The notes: a model not told the origin generated them from the sequence alone. A stretch of DNA of 64,000 nt from Thalassospira lucentensis (GCF_011806425.1 NZ_JAATOV010000001.1:310001-374000), one strand, 5' to 3'. Counted from the stretch's first letter, positions 8,068 through 18,349 are shown. Numbers and translations are program-made.

Positions 8068-10467
8068 TTGTCGCGCGGACCGTACGGTTTTTTACAACGG
8101 AAGTCCCTCAGCAGCCGGCTGCTATTTATAGCATTGCCGCTGGTCTCTGTATTCTCTCTCGCCTTGTTCATTATCTTTGGCTACATCAGCTATAAGGTGC
8201 TGCGCGACGACCTCAATGGCAAGGTCGAACAAACCGCCGATATCAACGCCCGCGTGCTGGCAACCCCATTCTGGTATCTTGATGTCGATAATATCGAATC
8301 GGCCCTGAACGCCATGGCGCGTGACCGCGACATCGTCGCCGTTCAGGCCTTGGGGGCAGACGGAACCGAATTTGCCCATACCGGCGTATCCCAAACCGAG
8401 TTGGCCGATACCTTGCGTCTGTCGCGCCGGGTTTATTTTGAACGCAACAATGTCCGCCACGATGTTGGCGAACTGGTGATTTACTTCACCGAGGAACGCG
8501 TCAAAAACCTTCTGATGCGCCGTATCGCAATTGACATGATCTTGTTTGGCCTGCTGATCTCGGTGGTCGCGGCCAGCCTGTTGATCGCCAACAAACGGTC
8601 GATCAAAGAACCGCTTAATCGTCTTTTGCATTCCATCCGCATGACCAAACATGGGCGCCTGCGTCGCCCCGTGGAATGGAACAGCTCGGATGAACTGGGT
8701 CTTTTGATCCGCGAATATAACGAAATGGTCGCCCTTCAGGGCCAATCCCAAGAAGAAGCCCAGCGTAAACAGGCCCTGCTTGAAGCAACCCTTCATAATA
8801 TCGGTCAGGGCATCTGCCTGTTCGATCAGGACCTTAATCTGATGGTCTGGAACGAACGCTATATCGAATTGCTTAATCTGCCGCGCGATCTGGTCAAGGA
8901 AGGCACCCCGCTTTCCGATATCCTGCGTTTCAACGGTGAACGCGGCGAATATGGCGATGTCAGCATTCAGGCGCTGATTTCCGATCGTGTTGCGATTGCG
9001 CGCCGTCGCGAACCTTATCGTATGGAACGCACCCGCCCGAACGGCCGCGTCATTCAGGTTGATCACAACCCAATGCCCGGCGGCGGCTATGTTGCGACCT
9101 ATACCGACATTACCGAACGCAAACAAACCGAAGCCCGCATGCGCCATCTCGCCGTGCATGACGTGCTGACCAGCCTGCCCAACCGCACCTTGTTCCTTGA
9201 TCGCCTGCGGCAGGCATTGCTGTCGGCACGCCGTTTCCAACGGGGTGTGACCGTGCTGTTTGTCGACCTTGACCGGTTTAAGGACATCAATGACCACTTT
9301 GGTCATGACGTCGGCGATCTGATGATTCAGGAAATGGGGCAGCGCCTGTCACGGATCATCCGCGATTCTGATACGGCCGCACGTCTTGGCGGCGATGAAT
9401 TTGCCATCATCCAGACCGACGTTCAAAACATCGAAGACACCATTGCCCTGGCACAACGCATCATTGATGAACTTTGCCAGCCATTTGATTGCCGAGGTGT
9501 GCGTCTGCATTCCACCGCCAGTGTCGGCATCACCCTGTTCCCAGAGGACGGCGAAAACCCCGAACAGCTGGTCAAAAATGCGGACATGGCGATGTATGCT
9601 GCCAAGGCCGAAGGCCGCAACAATTACCGCTTCTTCCTGCCATCCATGCATGAACGGGTCAAAGAACGCAAAACCATCGAAGAAGATCTGCGCCACGCGC
9701 TGGAGCACGATCAGCTTGAACTGTACTACCAACCCAAAATCGACTGCCACAACGAACGGGTTGTCGGTGCCGAAGCCCTTGTGCGCTGGCACCACCCGGA
9801 ACGCGGCATGATCCTGCCCGGCGAATTTATATCGGTCGCCGAAGAATGCGGCTTGATCAACCGTCTCGGTGCGTGGGTTCTCGAAAAGGCGTGCAAGCAA
9901 ACGCAAATCTGGCGCGAATCAACTTTGCCCGGCATGCGCATTGCCGTGAACCTGTCCCCCGCACAGTTCCAGGACGCCGAACTGGTTGCCAGTGTCACAC
10001 GGATTTTAAAGGACACCGCCCTTCCCGAAGGCACACTGGAACTCGAAATCACCGAATCCATCCTGATGAACAATCCGGAAAAGGCGGTTTCAACCCTCAA
10101 AGAGCTCAAAGCCCTTGGCGTGCTCATCGCGATTGATGACTTTGGCACGGGCTATTCATCGCTGAACTACCTGAAACGATTCCCGGTCACCTCGATCAAA
10201 ATTGACCGATCCTTTGTCAATGACATCCATGTGGACGAAGATGACAAGGCAATTGTCGATGCCGTCATCGGCCTTGGCCACAGCCTGAACCTCGAAGTCG
10301 TGGCCGAGGGTGTGGAAGAAGTCGAACAGTTCAAATACCTGTGTGAAAAGGGCTGCGACTTCATTCAGGGCTTCTTGTATTCCAAGCCTTTGCCGTCCGA
10401 CACCTTCGTTAAATGGGTCAATGAACGCCAAAGTCAGGAAACCGAAAAGGTCTGCGCGAAAACCTAG
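8068..10467 (+). CDS. Membrane PAS-GGDEF-EAL protein (cyclic-di-GMP turnover)
   Basis: This 799-residue inner-membrane protein has a first membrane helix at about 17-42, a periplasmic sensor segment, a second helix at about 153-175, a HAMP-like linker, a PAS domain (about 233-353), a GGDEF domain (358-523) and an EAL domain (533-788). The GGDEF signature is intact at 441-445, with the inhibitory RxxD site RDSD five residues before it. The EAL motif (569-571) and motifs such as NLSPAQF, ELEITES and DDFGTGYSS are present, so both synthase and phosphodiesterase activity are possible. I chose the TTG at 8068 because AGGAG lies seven bases upstream; a TTG at 8032 has no such site. It converges with ecm with a four-base overlap. 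Confidence 0.93.
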   Translation: MSRGPYGFLQRKSLSSRLLFIALPLVSVFSLALFIIFGYISYKVLRDDLNGKVEQTADINARVLATPFWYLDVDNIESALNAMARDRDIVAVQALGADGTEFAHTGVSQTELADTLRLSRRVYFERNNVRHDVGELVIYFTEERVKNLLMRRIAIDMILFGLLISVVAASLLIANKRSIKEPLNRLLHSIRMTKHGRLRRPVEWNSSDELGLLIREYNEMVALQGQSQEEAQRKQALLEATLHNIGQGICLFDQDLNLMVWNERYIELLNLPRDLVKEGTPLSDILRFNGERGEYGDVSIQALISDRVAIARRREPYRMERTRPNGRVIQVDHNPMPGGGYVATYTDITERKQTEARMRHLAVHDVLTSLPNRTLFLDRLRQALLSARRFQRGVTVLFVDLDRFKDINDHFGHDVGDLMIQEMGQRLSRIIRDSDTAARLGGDEFAIIQTDVQNIEDTIALAQRIIDELCQPFDCRGVRLHSTASVGITLFPEDGENPEQLVKNADMAMYAAKAEGRNNYRFFLPSMHERVKERKTIEEDLRHALEHDQLELYYQPKIDCHNERVVGAEALVRWHHPERGMILPGEFISVAEECGLINRLGAWVLEKACKQTQIWRESTLPGMRIAVNLSPAQFQDAELVASVTRILKDTALPEGTLELEITESILMNNPEKAVSTLKELKALGVLIAIDDFGTGYSSLNYLKRFPVTSIKIDRSFVNDIHVDEDDKAIVDAVIGLGHSLNLEVVAEGVEEVEQFKYLCEKGCDFIQGFLYSKPLPSDTFVKWVNERQSQETEKVCAKT

Positions 10468-12518
10468 TAAACCGCACTGGGTTCAGACGGCTGTTTACCA
10501 TCGCGCGGCATCACCGGACCGCTGCCAGACGTGCGATCCACCAGATCGACAATTTCGGAAATCACCCGCACCAACTGGTAATCCTTTGGCGTATAGACCG
10601 CCGCAACCCCCATTTGGCGTAACACAAGCATATCCGCGTCCGGAATGATCCCGCCAACAACAACGGGAATATGCCCCGCCCCCTTGGCGCGTAATCCATT
10701 GACCACATCACGCACCAACGGCACGTGCGATCCTGACAGGATCGATAACCCGATCACATGCGCGCCTTCATCAATCGCGTTGCGTACCAGTTCATCCGGC
10801 GTCCAGCGGATGCCGTCATAGACAACCTCAATCCCGACGTCACCGGCCTTAACCGCAATCTGTTCCGCCCCGTTGGAATGCCCATCCAACCCCGGCTTGC
10901 CAACCAGCATCTTCATGCGTTCACCCAGCTTCTCAGAAACCTCGTCAACGCGTGTACGCAACGTCTGAATATTGTCCGCATCCCCGGTGACGATCATGGA
11001 TGTAATGCCGGTCGGCGCACGGTATTCGCCAAACACCTCGCGCAGGGTTTCGGACCATTCGCCGGTGGTCACACCGGCATGCGCACAGGCAATCGAACTT
11101 TCCATGATATTGCGGCCTTCGCGCGCGGCCTGTTCCAACCCCGCCAGCGTATCTTTCACCGCGGCCTGATCCCGATCGGATCGCCAGGCTTTCAGTTTTT
11201 CGATCTGTTCCTGCTCGGCCATGTCATCGACGGTCATGATCGATTTTTCGCCCGACGTTAATGGCGATGGTTCGGTCTCGGCAAAGGCATTGACGCCCAC
11301 CACCTTGGTCGCGCCGCTTTCAATATCGGCCAAGCGCATGGCATTGGATTTGACCAATTCCTGCTTCATATATCCGGCATCCACCGCCGCAATTGCCCCG
11401 CCCATCGCATCAAGCCGGGCCAATTCTGCCCGCGCCCCGTCTTTTAAGGCACCGACCTTGCGCTCAATCGCGGGATTGCCATCAAACAGGTCCTCATATT
11501 CCAAAAGATCGGTTTCATAGGCCATGATTTGCTGAAGTCGCAGCGACCATTGCTGATCCCATGGCCGCGGCAGGCCCAGCGCCTCGTTCCACGCTGGCAA
11601 CTGCACCGCACGCGCACGCGCATTTTTTGACAGCACCACCGACAACATTTCGATCAAGATGCGATACACATTGTTTTCGGGCTGCTGTTCGGTCAGGCCC
11701 AGCGAATTGACCTGCACCCCATACCGGAACCGACGGTATTTGGCGTCCTTGATCCCGTAACGATCCCGGGTGATTTCATCCCACAATTCGCAGAACGCCC
11801 GCATCTTGCAGATTTCCGTGACGAACCGAATGCCTGCATTCACAAAAAATGAAATTCGGCCGACGACTTTGGCAAAATCTTCTTCGGGCACCTGTCCTGA
11901 ATCCCGGATCGAATCCAAAACCGCAATCGCCGTACCAAGCGCATAGGCCAATTCCTGCTCTGCCGTCGCACCCGCTTCTTGCAAATGGTACGAACACACA
12001 TTCATCGGGTTCCATTTTGGCACCTCGCGATATGTGAATGCCGCAACGTCTGTAATCAGTTTCAGGCTGGGCGCAGGCGGAAAGATATATGTCCCGCGCG
12101 ACAGGTATTCCTTGATGATGTCATTTTGCGTTGTCCCCTGAAGGCTCGCCCGCGCGGTTCCCTGCTTTTCCGCCACCGCGATATACAGCGACAACAACCA
12201 CGCCGCCGGGGCGTTGATCGTCATCGATGTATTCATTTGATCAAGCGGAATACCCTCAAACAACGTCATCATGTCGCCCAGATGCCCGACAGGCACCCCG
12301 ACCTTCCCGACTTCGCCGCGCGCCAAAATATGGTCCGCGTCATATCCGGTCTGGGTCGGCAAATCGAACGCGACCGAAAGCCCCGTTTGTCCCTTCGCCA
12401 GGTTCTGACGATACAGCGCGTTTGATGCCGCTGCCGAACTATGCCCGGCATAGGTGCGAATAAGCCACGGCCGATCGCGTTCCGGGCTTGTTGCACTGCG
12501 CTTGTTTTCCATCGCCAT
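10464..12518 (-). CDS. ecm: Ethylmalonyl-CoA mutase
   Basis: This is an adenosylcobalamin-dependent mutase that converts (2R)-ethylmalonyl-CoA to methylsuccinyl-CoA in the ethylmalonyl-CoA pathway. It has the large substrate barrel (RTYAGHSSAAASNALY, FDLPTQTGYDAD) and a C-terminal cobalamin domain whose base-off motif DGHSNG includes the ligand H547; the GLSILSGSH motif follows. A one-chain enzyme of 684 residues beside ccr and mcd favours Ecm over methylmalonyl-CoA mutase, which is usually two-chain or longer. The start at 12518 is chosen because GAGG lies five bases upstream and homologues begin near there; an ATG at 12548 lacks a binding site. The gene diverges from ccr. Confidence 0.94.
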   Translation of the reverse strand: MAMENKRSATSPERDRPWLIRTYAGHSSAAASNALYRQNLAKGQTGLSVAFDLPTQTGYDADHILARGEVGKVGVPVGHLGDMMTLFEGIPLDQMNTSMTINAPAAWLLSLYIAVAEKQGTARASLQGTTQNDIIKEYLSRGTYIFPPAPSLKLITDVAAFTYREVPKWNPMNVCSYHLQEAGATAEQELAYALGTAIAVLDSIRDSGQVPEEDFAKVVGRISFFVNAGIRFVTEICKMRAFCELWDEITRDRYGIKDAKYRRFRYGVQVNSLGLTEQQPENNVYRILIEMLSVVLSKNARARAVQLPAWNEALGLPRPWDQQWSLRLQQIMAYETDLLEYEDLFDGNPAIERKVGALKDGARAELARLDAMGGAIAAVDAGYMKQELVKSNAMRLADIESGATKVVGVNAFAETEPSPLTSGEKSIMTVDDMAEQEQIEKLKAWRSDRDQAAVKDTLAGLEQAAREGRNIMESSIACAHAGVTTGEWSETLREVFGEYRAPTGITSMIVTGDADNIQTLRTRVDEVSEKLGERMKMLVGKPGLDGHSNGAEQIAVKAGDVGIEVVYDGIRWTPDELVRNAIDEGAHVIGLSILSGSHVPLVRDVVNGLRAKGAGHIPVVVGGIIPDADMLVLRQMGVAAVYTPKDYQLVRVISEIVDLVDRTSGSGPVMPRDGKQPSEPSAVY

Positions 12519-12579
12519 CACGACCTCGCGTACTTTTATTGCTGACATTGTTACATTTAATTGCGCATAAACGTTATTA

Positions 12580-12609
12580 AATTATCCACTAGACATCATT
12601 TGGATAATT
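12580..12609. promoter_or_regulatory. Inverted repeat between ecm and ccr (operator candidate)
   Basis: AATTATCCA (12580-12588) is repeated exactly inverted as TGGATAATT (12601-12609), with 12 bases between. It sits in the AT-rich centre of the 312-base divergent region that must hold the promoters of both ecm and ccr. In Methylobacterium a TetR-type regulator (CcrR) acts on a palindrome before ccr; whether this dyad plays the same role is inference. Confidence 0.5.
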
Positions 12610-12830
12610 ATATAACAATTTGTGCAACGCGATAAAAGCGAAAAACACGCCACCCCGAAAAACCACCGCGCGAAACCGCCGGGAATTCGGGGAATATTCC
12701 GGGAAACGAAAACAAATTCCGGGACTTGGCGGTTTCGCCGAACGCAGCGCAACACAGGATCATCAAAGGGTCATTTAAAGACACCACAGCCCAGCGCGAT
12801 TCGGATCGACCCGAAAAAGGAGTAAAGGCC

Positions 12831-14111
12831 ATGAACACCACCGCTGAAGTGCTGCCTTTCCGTGGCGGTCAGGACATCAAAGATCTGTATGAGATCGGCG
12901 AAATCCCGCCGCTCGGCCATGTACCCAAAAACATGTATGGCTGGGCCATTCGCCGCGAACGTCACGGCGAACCCGATACCGCCATGGAATGCGAAGTTCT
13001 GCCCGTCACCCAGCCAGACAGTCACGAAGTCCTCGTTCTCGTGATGGCGGCCGGGGTGAATTACAACGGTGTGTGGGCATCCCTTGGCAAACCGATCTCG
13101 GTCTTTGATGTCCATGACAGCCCGTTTCACATTGCCGGGTCCGATGCATCGGGCATCGTTTGGGCGGTCGGATCCAAAGTCACGCGCTGGAAAGTCGGCG
13201 ACGAAGTCGTCATTCACTGTAATCAGGATGATGGCGACGACGAAGAATGCAACGGCGGCGATCCGATGCTGTCCCCGACCCAGCGGATTTGGGGCTATGA
13301 AACGCCTGATGGATCATTCGCACAATTTACCTGTGTGCAATCCCAGCAACTTATGCCCCGGCCCAAGCACCTGACGTGGGAAGAAAGTGCGTGTTACACC
13401 CTGACCCTTGCCACCGCCTATCGCATGCTGTTTGGCCATCGCCCGCATATCTTGCGCCCGGGTCATAATGTTTTGGTTTGGGGGGCGTCTGGGGGATTGG
13501 GGTCCATGGCGATCCAATTGATCACCACCGCTGGCGCCAATGCCATCGGGGTTATTTCCGATGAATCAAAGCGTGAATTTGTTCTGGGCCTTGGGGCCAA
13601 GGCCGTCATTAACCGCAAGGATTTTGAATGCTGGGGGCAATTGCCGACCGTGAATGGTCCGGAATTTGGCGCCTATATGAAAGAAGTCCGCAAGTTCGGC
13701 AAAGCCATTTGGGACATTACCGGCAAGGGCACAGACGTTGATATCGTCTTTGAACATCCGGGCGAGCAAACCTTCCCGGTATCGTGCAATGTGGTTAAAC
13801 GCGGCGGCATGGTTGTGTTTTGTGCTGGCACCACCGGCTTTAACCTGACCTTTGATGCCCGGTTTGTCTGGATGCGCCAAAAACGCATCCAAGGCAGCCA
13901 CTTTGCCAACCTGAAACAGGCCGCCCAGGCCAACAAGCTGATGATCGAACGCCGCATCGATCCCAGCATGTCCGAGGTGTTTGGCTGGGATGATATCCCG
14001 CGCGCCCACATGAAAATGATGAATAACGAACACAAACCCGGAAACATGGCCGTACTGGTACAGGCCAAACGCCCGGGCATGCGCACCCTCGAAGAAGCAG
14101 TCGAAACCTGA
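12831..14111 (+). CDS. ccr: Crotonyl-CoA carboxylase/reductase
   Basis: Ccr performs the reductive carboxylation of crotonyl-CoA to (2S)-ethylmalonyl-CoA with NADPH and CO2, the defining reaction of the ethylmalonyl-CoA pathway. The 426-residue protein is an MDR-fold enzyme: an N-terminal GroES-like domain (LVMAAGVNYNGVWASLGKP), an insert rich in acidic residues (DDGDDEECNGGDP) and a nucleotide-binding domain with WGASGGLGSMA near residue 220. The ATG at 12831 follows AAAGGAG by seven bases; the frame stays open upstream but homology begins here. It precedes mcd on the same strand and diverges from ecm, so the three pathway enzymes form one locus. Confidence 0.97.
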   Translation: MNTTAEVLPFRGGQDIKDLYEIGEIPPLGHVPKNMYGWAIRRERHGEPDTAMECEVLPVTQPDSHEVLVLVMAAGVNYNGVWASLGKPISVFDVHDSPFHIAGSDASGIVWAVGSKVTRWKVGDEVVIHCNQDDGDDEECNGGDPMLSPTQRIWGYETPDGSFAQFTCVQSQQLMPRPKHLTWEESACYTLTLATAYRMLFGHRPHILRPGHNVLVWGASGGLGSMAIQLITTAGANAIGVISDESKREFVLGLGAKAVINRKDFECWGQLPTVNGPEFGAYMKEVRKFGKAIWDITGKGTDVDIVFEHPGEQTFPVSCNVVKRGGMVVFCAGTTGFNLTFDARFVWMRQKRIQGSHFANLKQAAQANKLMIERRIDPSMSEVFGWDDIPRAHMKMMNNEHKPGNMAVLVQAKRPGMRTLEEAVET

Positions 14112-14137
14112 ACCCACATAAAGGATCGACTGACCAT

Positions 14138-14182
14138 GGCATCCCGTTTGCGCGTTCTTCCCCTGTCCGGCATCGGGATGCC
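14138..14182. repeat. Nine-base-pair inverted repeat between ccr and mcd
   Basis: GGCATCCCG (14138-14146) is mirrored by CGGGATGCC (14174-14182) within the 130-base gap between the two genes. There is no T-run after it, so it is not a standard terminator. It could stabilise the end of the ccr message or reduce read-through into mcd. Confidence 0.5.
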
Positions 14183-14241
14183 AGCCCCTCTACCAACGAA
14201 CAACGGCCTTACACAGCCACGCCGATCCAAGGACCAAAACC

Positions 14242-15909
14242 ATGACAGATACCGCCCTGCTTTCTGATCTGAACCGTTTGTGTGACGATACTTTGTCGGC
14301 ATTGGCCCCGGTCTATGACGCGGCTGAAAATGCGCTGCGTGCGTCTGTCACGGTCGATGGCAAAATCGACGCTGCCGCGTTTGATGAAAACCAATTTTCC
14401 GCCCACGGCTTTGCCTGGTTCACCACCTATGTCACCGCCCTTCAACAAATGAAGGCATGGTCAGATCGCCTAACCGCTCAGGATAAAAACGGCCCGCTTG
14501 AACAGCTTATCCTTCAGGCCGCCTTTGGCGAATATTTGGCCCAGATCATGGGCGGCATCGCAATGTCGCAGGGCGAATTTATCCGCCTTTCCACCCTTGG
14601 CGTGGCCCCCAATATCATTGCTGCCTTTTGCGCCAACCCGTCGGTCATCACACTTGCCACACATGGCAACTGCGATGCCACGCGCCGCGCAATTGCCGAG
14701 AACATCCAAGACAGCCTTGATACCGGCCGCTTTGGCGAAACCGGCCTTGAAGACGAAATGCTCGATATGGTCCGTGATCAGTTCCGCCGTTTTGTCGATG
14801 AAAAGGTCGCCCCCCATGCCCATGGCTGGCACGAACGCGATGAACTGATCCCGATTGAAATCGTCGATGAAATGTCCGAACTCGGCGTCTTTGGCCTGAC
14901 CATCCCCGAAGAATTCGGGGGCCTTGGCATGGGCAAAACCGCCATGTGCGTTGTCACCGAAGAACTCTCTCGCGGGTATATCGGGGTGGGATCACTCGGC
15001 ACCCGATCCGAAATTGCCGCCGAACTGATCCGCCTTGGCGGCACGGAGGCGCAAAAACAACATTACCTGCCCAAACTGGCATCGGGCGAAATCCTGCCCA
15101 CCGCGGTCTTTACCGAACCCAACAATGGTTCGGACCTTGCCCATCTGCGCACCCGGGCGACCAAAAACGGCGATACCTATACTGTGACGGGCAACAAAAC
15201 ATGGATCACCCACGCCGCACGATCCGACTTAATGACGCTTCTGGCCCGCACCAACCCGGATGAGGCGGGCTATCGCGGTCTTTCGATGTTATTGGCGGAA
15301 AAACCACGCGGCACCAACAGCGATCCCTTCCCCGCCAACGGCATGTCGGGTGGCGAGATCGAGGTGCTTGGCTATCGCGGCATGAAGGAATACGAACTGT
15401 CCTTTGATGGCTTTGACGTGCCGGCCGAAAACCTTTTGGGCGGCGAAGAAGGCCAGGGCTTTAAACAGCTAATGGCAACGTTCGAGTCTGCCCGCATTCA
15501 AACCGCCGCGCGTGCGGTTGGTGTTGCGCAAAATGCGCTTGAAATCGGCATGCGCTATGCCAAGGACCGCGTGCAGTTTTCCAAACCGCTTTACGCCTTC
15601 CCGCGGGTCTATGGCAAAATCGCATGGATGGTCGTTGAAACCATGATCGCCCGCCAACTGACCTATTTTTCCGCCCTTGAAAAGGATCAGGATATCCGCT
15701 GTGACATCGAAGCGGGCATGGCAAAGCTTTTGGGCGCGCGCGTTGCGTGGTCAAACGCCGACAATGCGCTGCAAATCCATGGCGGCAATGGCTATGCGCT
15801 GGAATATCAGATCAGCCGCGTTCTATGTGATGCCCGTATCCTAAATATTTTTGAAGGGGCCGCTGAAATTCAGGCACAGGTCGTCACCCGTGGCATCCTT
15901 GGCCGATGA
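14242..15909 (+). CDS. mcd: Methylsuccinyl-CoA dehydrogenase
   Basis: Mcd oxidises (2S)-methylsuccinyl-CoA to mesaconyl-CoA and passes electrons to ETF. It is an FAD acyl-CoA dehydrogenase of 555 residues. The extra N-terminal region of about 150 residues before the dehydrogenase fold is characteristic of Mcd and distinguishes it from ordinary 380-residue enzymes. Visible motifs include FGLTIPEEFGGLG, AVFTEPNNGSDLAHLRTRA, TGNKTWITHA and the C-terminal IHGGNGYALEYQISRVLCDA. Position directly after ccr supports the assignment. An hairpin terminator follows at 15995-16024. Confidence 0.95.
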   Translation: MTDTALLSDLNRLCDDTLSALAPVYDAAENALRASVTVDGKIDAAAFDENQFSAHGFAWFTTYVTALQQMKAWSDRLTAQDKNGPLEQLILQAAFGEYLAQIMGGIAMSQGEFIRLSTLGVAPNIIAAFCANPSVITLATHGNCDATRRAIAENIQDSLDTGRFGETGLEDEMLDMVRDQFRRFVDEKVAPHAHGWHERDELIPIEIVDEMSELGVFGLTIPEEFGGLGMGKTAMCVVTEELSRGYIGVGSLGTRSEIAAELIRLGGTEAQKQHYLPKLASGEILPTAVFTEPNNGSDLAHLRTRATKNGDTYTVTGNKTWITHAARSDLMTLLARTNPDEAGYRGLSMLLAEKPRGTNSDPFPANGMSGGEIEVLGYRGMKEYELSFDGFDVPAENLLGGEEGQGFKQLMATFESARIQTAARAVGVAQNALEIGMRYAKDRVQFSKPLYAFPRVYGKIAWMVVETMIARQLTYFSALEKDQDIRCDIEAGMAKLLGARVAWSNADNALQIHGGNGYALEYQISRVLCDARILNIFEGAAEIQAQVVTRGILGR

Positions 15910-15994
15910 ACCGGGAACTGATCTGCTAAGCAATTAAAACTATTCACAAATCAGATTATCGAACCGTGGCCCTGTACCCCACAAGGCCCACCTT

Positions 15995-16024
15995 GGCCCG
16001 TCGAATATGACGGGCCTCTTTTTT
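15995..16024 (+). terminator. Rho-independent terminator after mcd
   Basis: GGCCCGTC (15995-16002) pairs with GACGGGCC (16009-16016) around GAATAT and is followed by TCTTTTTT. This is a strong classical terminator for the ccr-mcd transcript. Confidence 0.9.
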
Positions 16025-16154
16025 ATATCAACCTAAAGTATGATACATTACTCCCCAATCTATGGTGGTACACTTCATCGACATGAACGCAGGTCAATAA
16101 GAACCGGCGCAATATCGGCAAAAAGCCGCAAGGGGAAACAGGGAGCGACGTAAA

Positions 16155-18254
16155 ATGAATCACGTCTCCGCCACGTCTAACAACACAATCTATGCGCGCA
16201 TAGGCAACACCAAGGACCTTTTTGATCCGCACGCCGACCAGCTTGCCCAGGCATTGGTTGACGCGCTGTTTGGGGTGCCGGAAAACACCACACCTGCAAA
16301 CATGCCGCAAAACCTTGCCGATGATCTGGCCAACCGATTTCGCTCGATGGCCAATGCCACCTCGGCGGCGGAATTTAACAGCTGCTTTGACGGGCACATT
16401 CTGGCCAACGCGACGGCGGATTTTACCCCCGATCAGATTGTGCAGGCCTATCACGATACCGCTGCCAACTGCGCATCCCTTGCCACCAGCTCAAAACGCG
16501 CCGGTCCGCCTTCGGCTTTTGTCGACGCCGCGCGCGCCCTTTTGATGGCCGATATGGCAAGTTTGATGAACGCGCTGGGTGCCATGCAAACACAACGGCG
16601 CGCCGCATCCGAAGTCCAATCAATGTCGGAAATCATTGAACGCGAAACCGATAACATCATTTCCGAGGTCGGTTTTCAGGCAGGCCGCACCAATGACGTC
16701 GCCCAGGCAATGGAAACCGATGCCAATGAACTTTCCGGCTTGGTCGAACGGATCACCGCCACCACCGAAATCGCCAGCAACAATGTCTCCACCGTTGCAT
16801 CGGCCACCGAAGAACTTCAGGCCTCCAGCCATGAAATCGCCGAGCGCATCCACAAAACCAATGACATCGCCGGTCAGGCTGTCACCCGCGCGCAAGAAAC
16901 ATCGCAAACGATGAACAGCCTGTCTGACACCGCAAGCGAGATCGGCAAAGTCGTCGACATCGTCAAACGCATTTCCGATCAGACCAAGATGCTGGCCCTA
17001 AATGCCACGATTGAGGCCGCACGTGCGGGCGACGCGGGCAAGGGATTTGCCGTCGTCGCGAACGAGGTCAAAAACCTCGCCACCCAGACCGAAAAAGCCA
17101 TCCTTGATATCAACGCGCAAATCTCCGCCATTCAAGGCGCCACGTCTGAGGCCGTTACCGCGATTGAGGGCATTGGTGGCGCAATCGGCGAAGTCAGTCA
17201 GCTGTCATCTGACATTTCCGCATCGGTCGAACAACAAACCGCCGCGATTGCCGAAATTTCCAACAGCGCACAGGAAGTCTCCACCCACATGCAGGGGATT
17301 TCAAACGATATTGCCCTCGCCAGTGACAAGTCGCAAAACGCCACCCAGACGGCGGAAAACCTGCGCATTTTGGCATCCAACATCCGCAACGACATCACCG
17401 AAATGGAAAACCGGTTCCGCGGTGTGTTGCGCAGTGCCGATGCCACCGGCCATCAAAACGAAGAACGCGCGCCAATTGCTGTCGACATCACCGTTGATTT
17501 TGGCAAGGGCGACGTTCGAACCGGCGTCACCGCTGACATGTCACCAGCCGGGCTGCTCGCACGTATCGACGCCAGCGACCAAGACCGCGGCAAATCGATC
17601 ATCATCACCATGGATGACGACACGGTTCTGCATGGGGTGGTCAAGGCGACCTCAAACCTTGGGACGCATGTTCAATTTACCGAGATCGATGATCATGCCC
17701 ATCAGGTGATCCTCGATCATTTGCGCAAAACCCACGATCATGACGGCAAGATCGCCGATCTTGGTTTGGAACTGGCCGCCGAACTTGGCAAGGTTCTGGA
17801 ATCAGGTCTTCGCAACAATGAAATTGACCAAGACGACCTGTTCAATACTCGCTATGAGCCGATTGAAGACAGCGACCCGCAACAATTCATGACGCCCTAT
17901 ATCGAATTCACCGATCGCCATTTCACCCCGCTACAAGAAGCCATACTGGAAAAAGACAAACACATTGTCTTTGCCGCTGGCGTCGACACCAACGGCTATC
18001 TTCCGACCCACAATAAAATCTATAGCCAACCGCAAAAGCCCGGTGAACCGGCATGGAATATGGGCAATTGCCGCAACCGGCGCATCTTTGATGATCGCGC
18101 GGGTCTCATGGCCGGGCGCAACACCAAACCGCACCTGCTGCAAACCTATTTCCGCGACATGGGCGATCATGTTGTCTTCATGAAAGAATGCGACGTACCG
18201 ATCATGGTCAACGGGCAACAGTGGGGTAATCTGCGGATCGGTTATCGTTCCTAA
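16155..18254 (+). CDS. Soluble methyl-accepting chemotaxis protein with PilZ-like and C-terminal sensor-like regions
   Basis: The 699-residue protein has no membrane helix and should be cytoplasmic. Residues about 150-420 form the coiled-coil signalling domain, with the hairpin tip in the stretch [20 protein letters not shown] followed by [15 protein letters not shown], which docks CheA and CheW. Residues about 432-522 resemble a PilZ domain: DMSPAGL fits the D/NxSxxG motif, but the arginine pair of RxxxR is not complete, so cyclic-di-GMP binding is uncertain. Residues about 576-699 form a separate conserved-looking domain with [25 protein letters not shown] and WGNLRIGYR. The first 150 residues are unassigned. 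GGGAG precedes the ATG. Confidence 0.92.
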   Translation: MNHVSATSNNTIYARIGNTKDLFDPHADQLAQALVDALFGVPENTTPANMPQNLADDLANRFRSMANATSAAEFNSCFDGHILANATADFTPDQIVQAYHDTAANCASLATSSKRAGPPSAFVDAARALLMADMASLMNALGAMQTQRRAASEVQSMSEIIERETDNIISEVGFQAGRTNDVAQAMETDANELSGLVERITATTEIASNNVSTVASATEELQASSHEIAERIHKTNDIAGQAVTRAQETSQTMNSLSDTASEIGKVVDIVKRISDQTKMLALNATIEAARAGDAGKGFAVVANEVKNLATQTEKAILDINAQISAIQGATSEAVTAIEGIGGAIGEVSQLSSDISASVEQQTAAIAEISNSAQEVSTHMQGISNDIALASDKSQNATQTAENLRILASNIRNDITEMENRFRGVLRSADATGHQNEERAPIAVDITVDFGKGDVRTGVTADMSPAGLLARIDASDQDRGKSIIITMDDDTVLHGVVKATSNLGTHVQFTEIDDHAHQVILDHLRKTHDHDGKIADLGLELAAELGKVLESGLRNNEIDQDDLFNTRYEPIEDSDPQQFMTPYIEFTDRHFTPLQEAILEKDKHIVFAAGVDTNGYLPTHNKIYSQPQKPGEPAWNMGNCRNRRIFDDRAGLMAGRNTKPHLLQTYFRDMGDHVVFMKECDVPIMVNGQQWGNLRIGYRS

Positions 18255-18277
18255 TCCCAAAAAATTATACAGCCGTC

Positions 18278-18310
18278 AAAAAACACCCCGGCCATCTGAC
18301 CGGGGTGTTT
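18278..18310 (-). terminator. Hairpin terminator shared by two converging genes
   Basis: AAACACCCCGG (18281-18291) pairs with CCGGGGTGTTT (18300-18310). Read on the minus strand the stem is followed by six T, which makes it a good end for the unit transcribed from 20.0 kb; on the plus strand only three T follow, so it may also end the chemotaxis gene less efficiently. Confidence 0.85.
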
Positions 18311-18349
18311 GGCTCTTAAGTTTACTTTGCGGCTCGCAGTGCAGGCCGC

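Noticed and set aside
8122-9306. A 394-codon minus-strand frame opposite the GGDEF-EAL gene
   Set aside because: It mirrors a gene whose domains are intact in the other strand and shows no protein family signature.
14136-14267. A 43-codon frame between ccr and mcd starting at ATGGCATCC
   Set aside because: It overlaps the mcd start, shows no family motif, and its first part is better explained as one arm of the inverted repeat.
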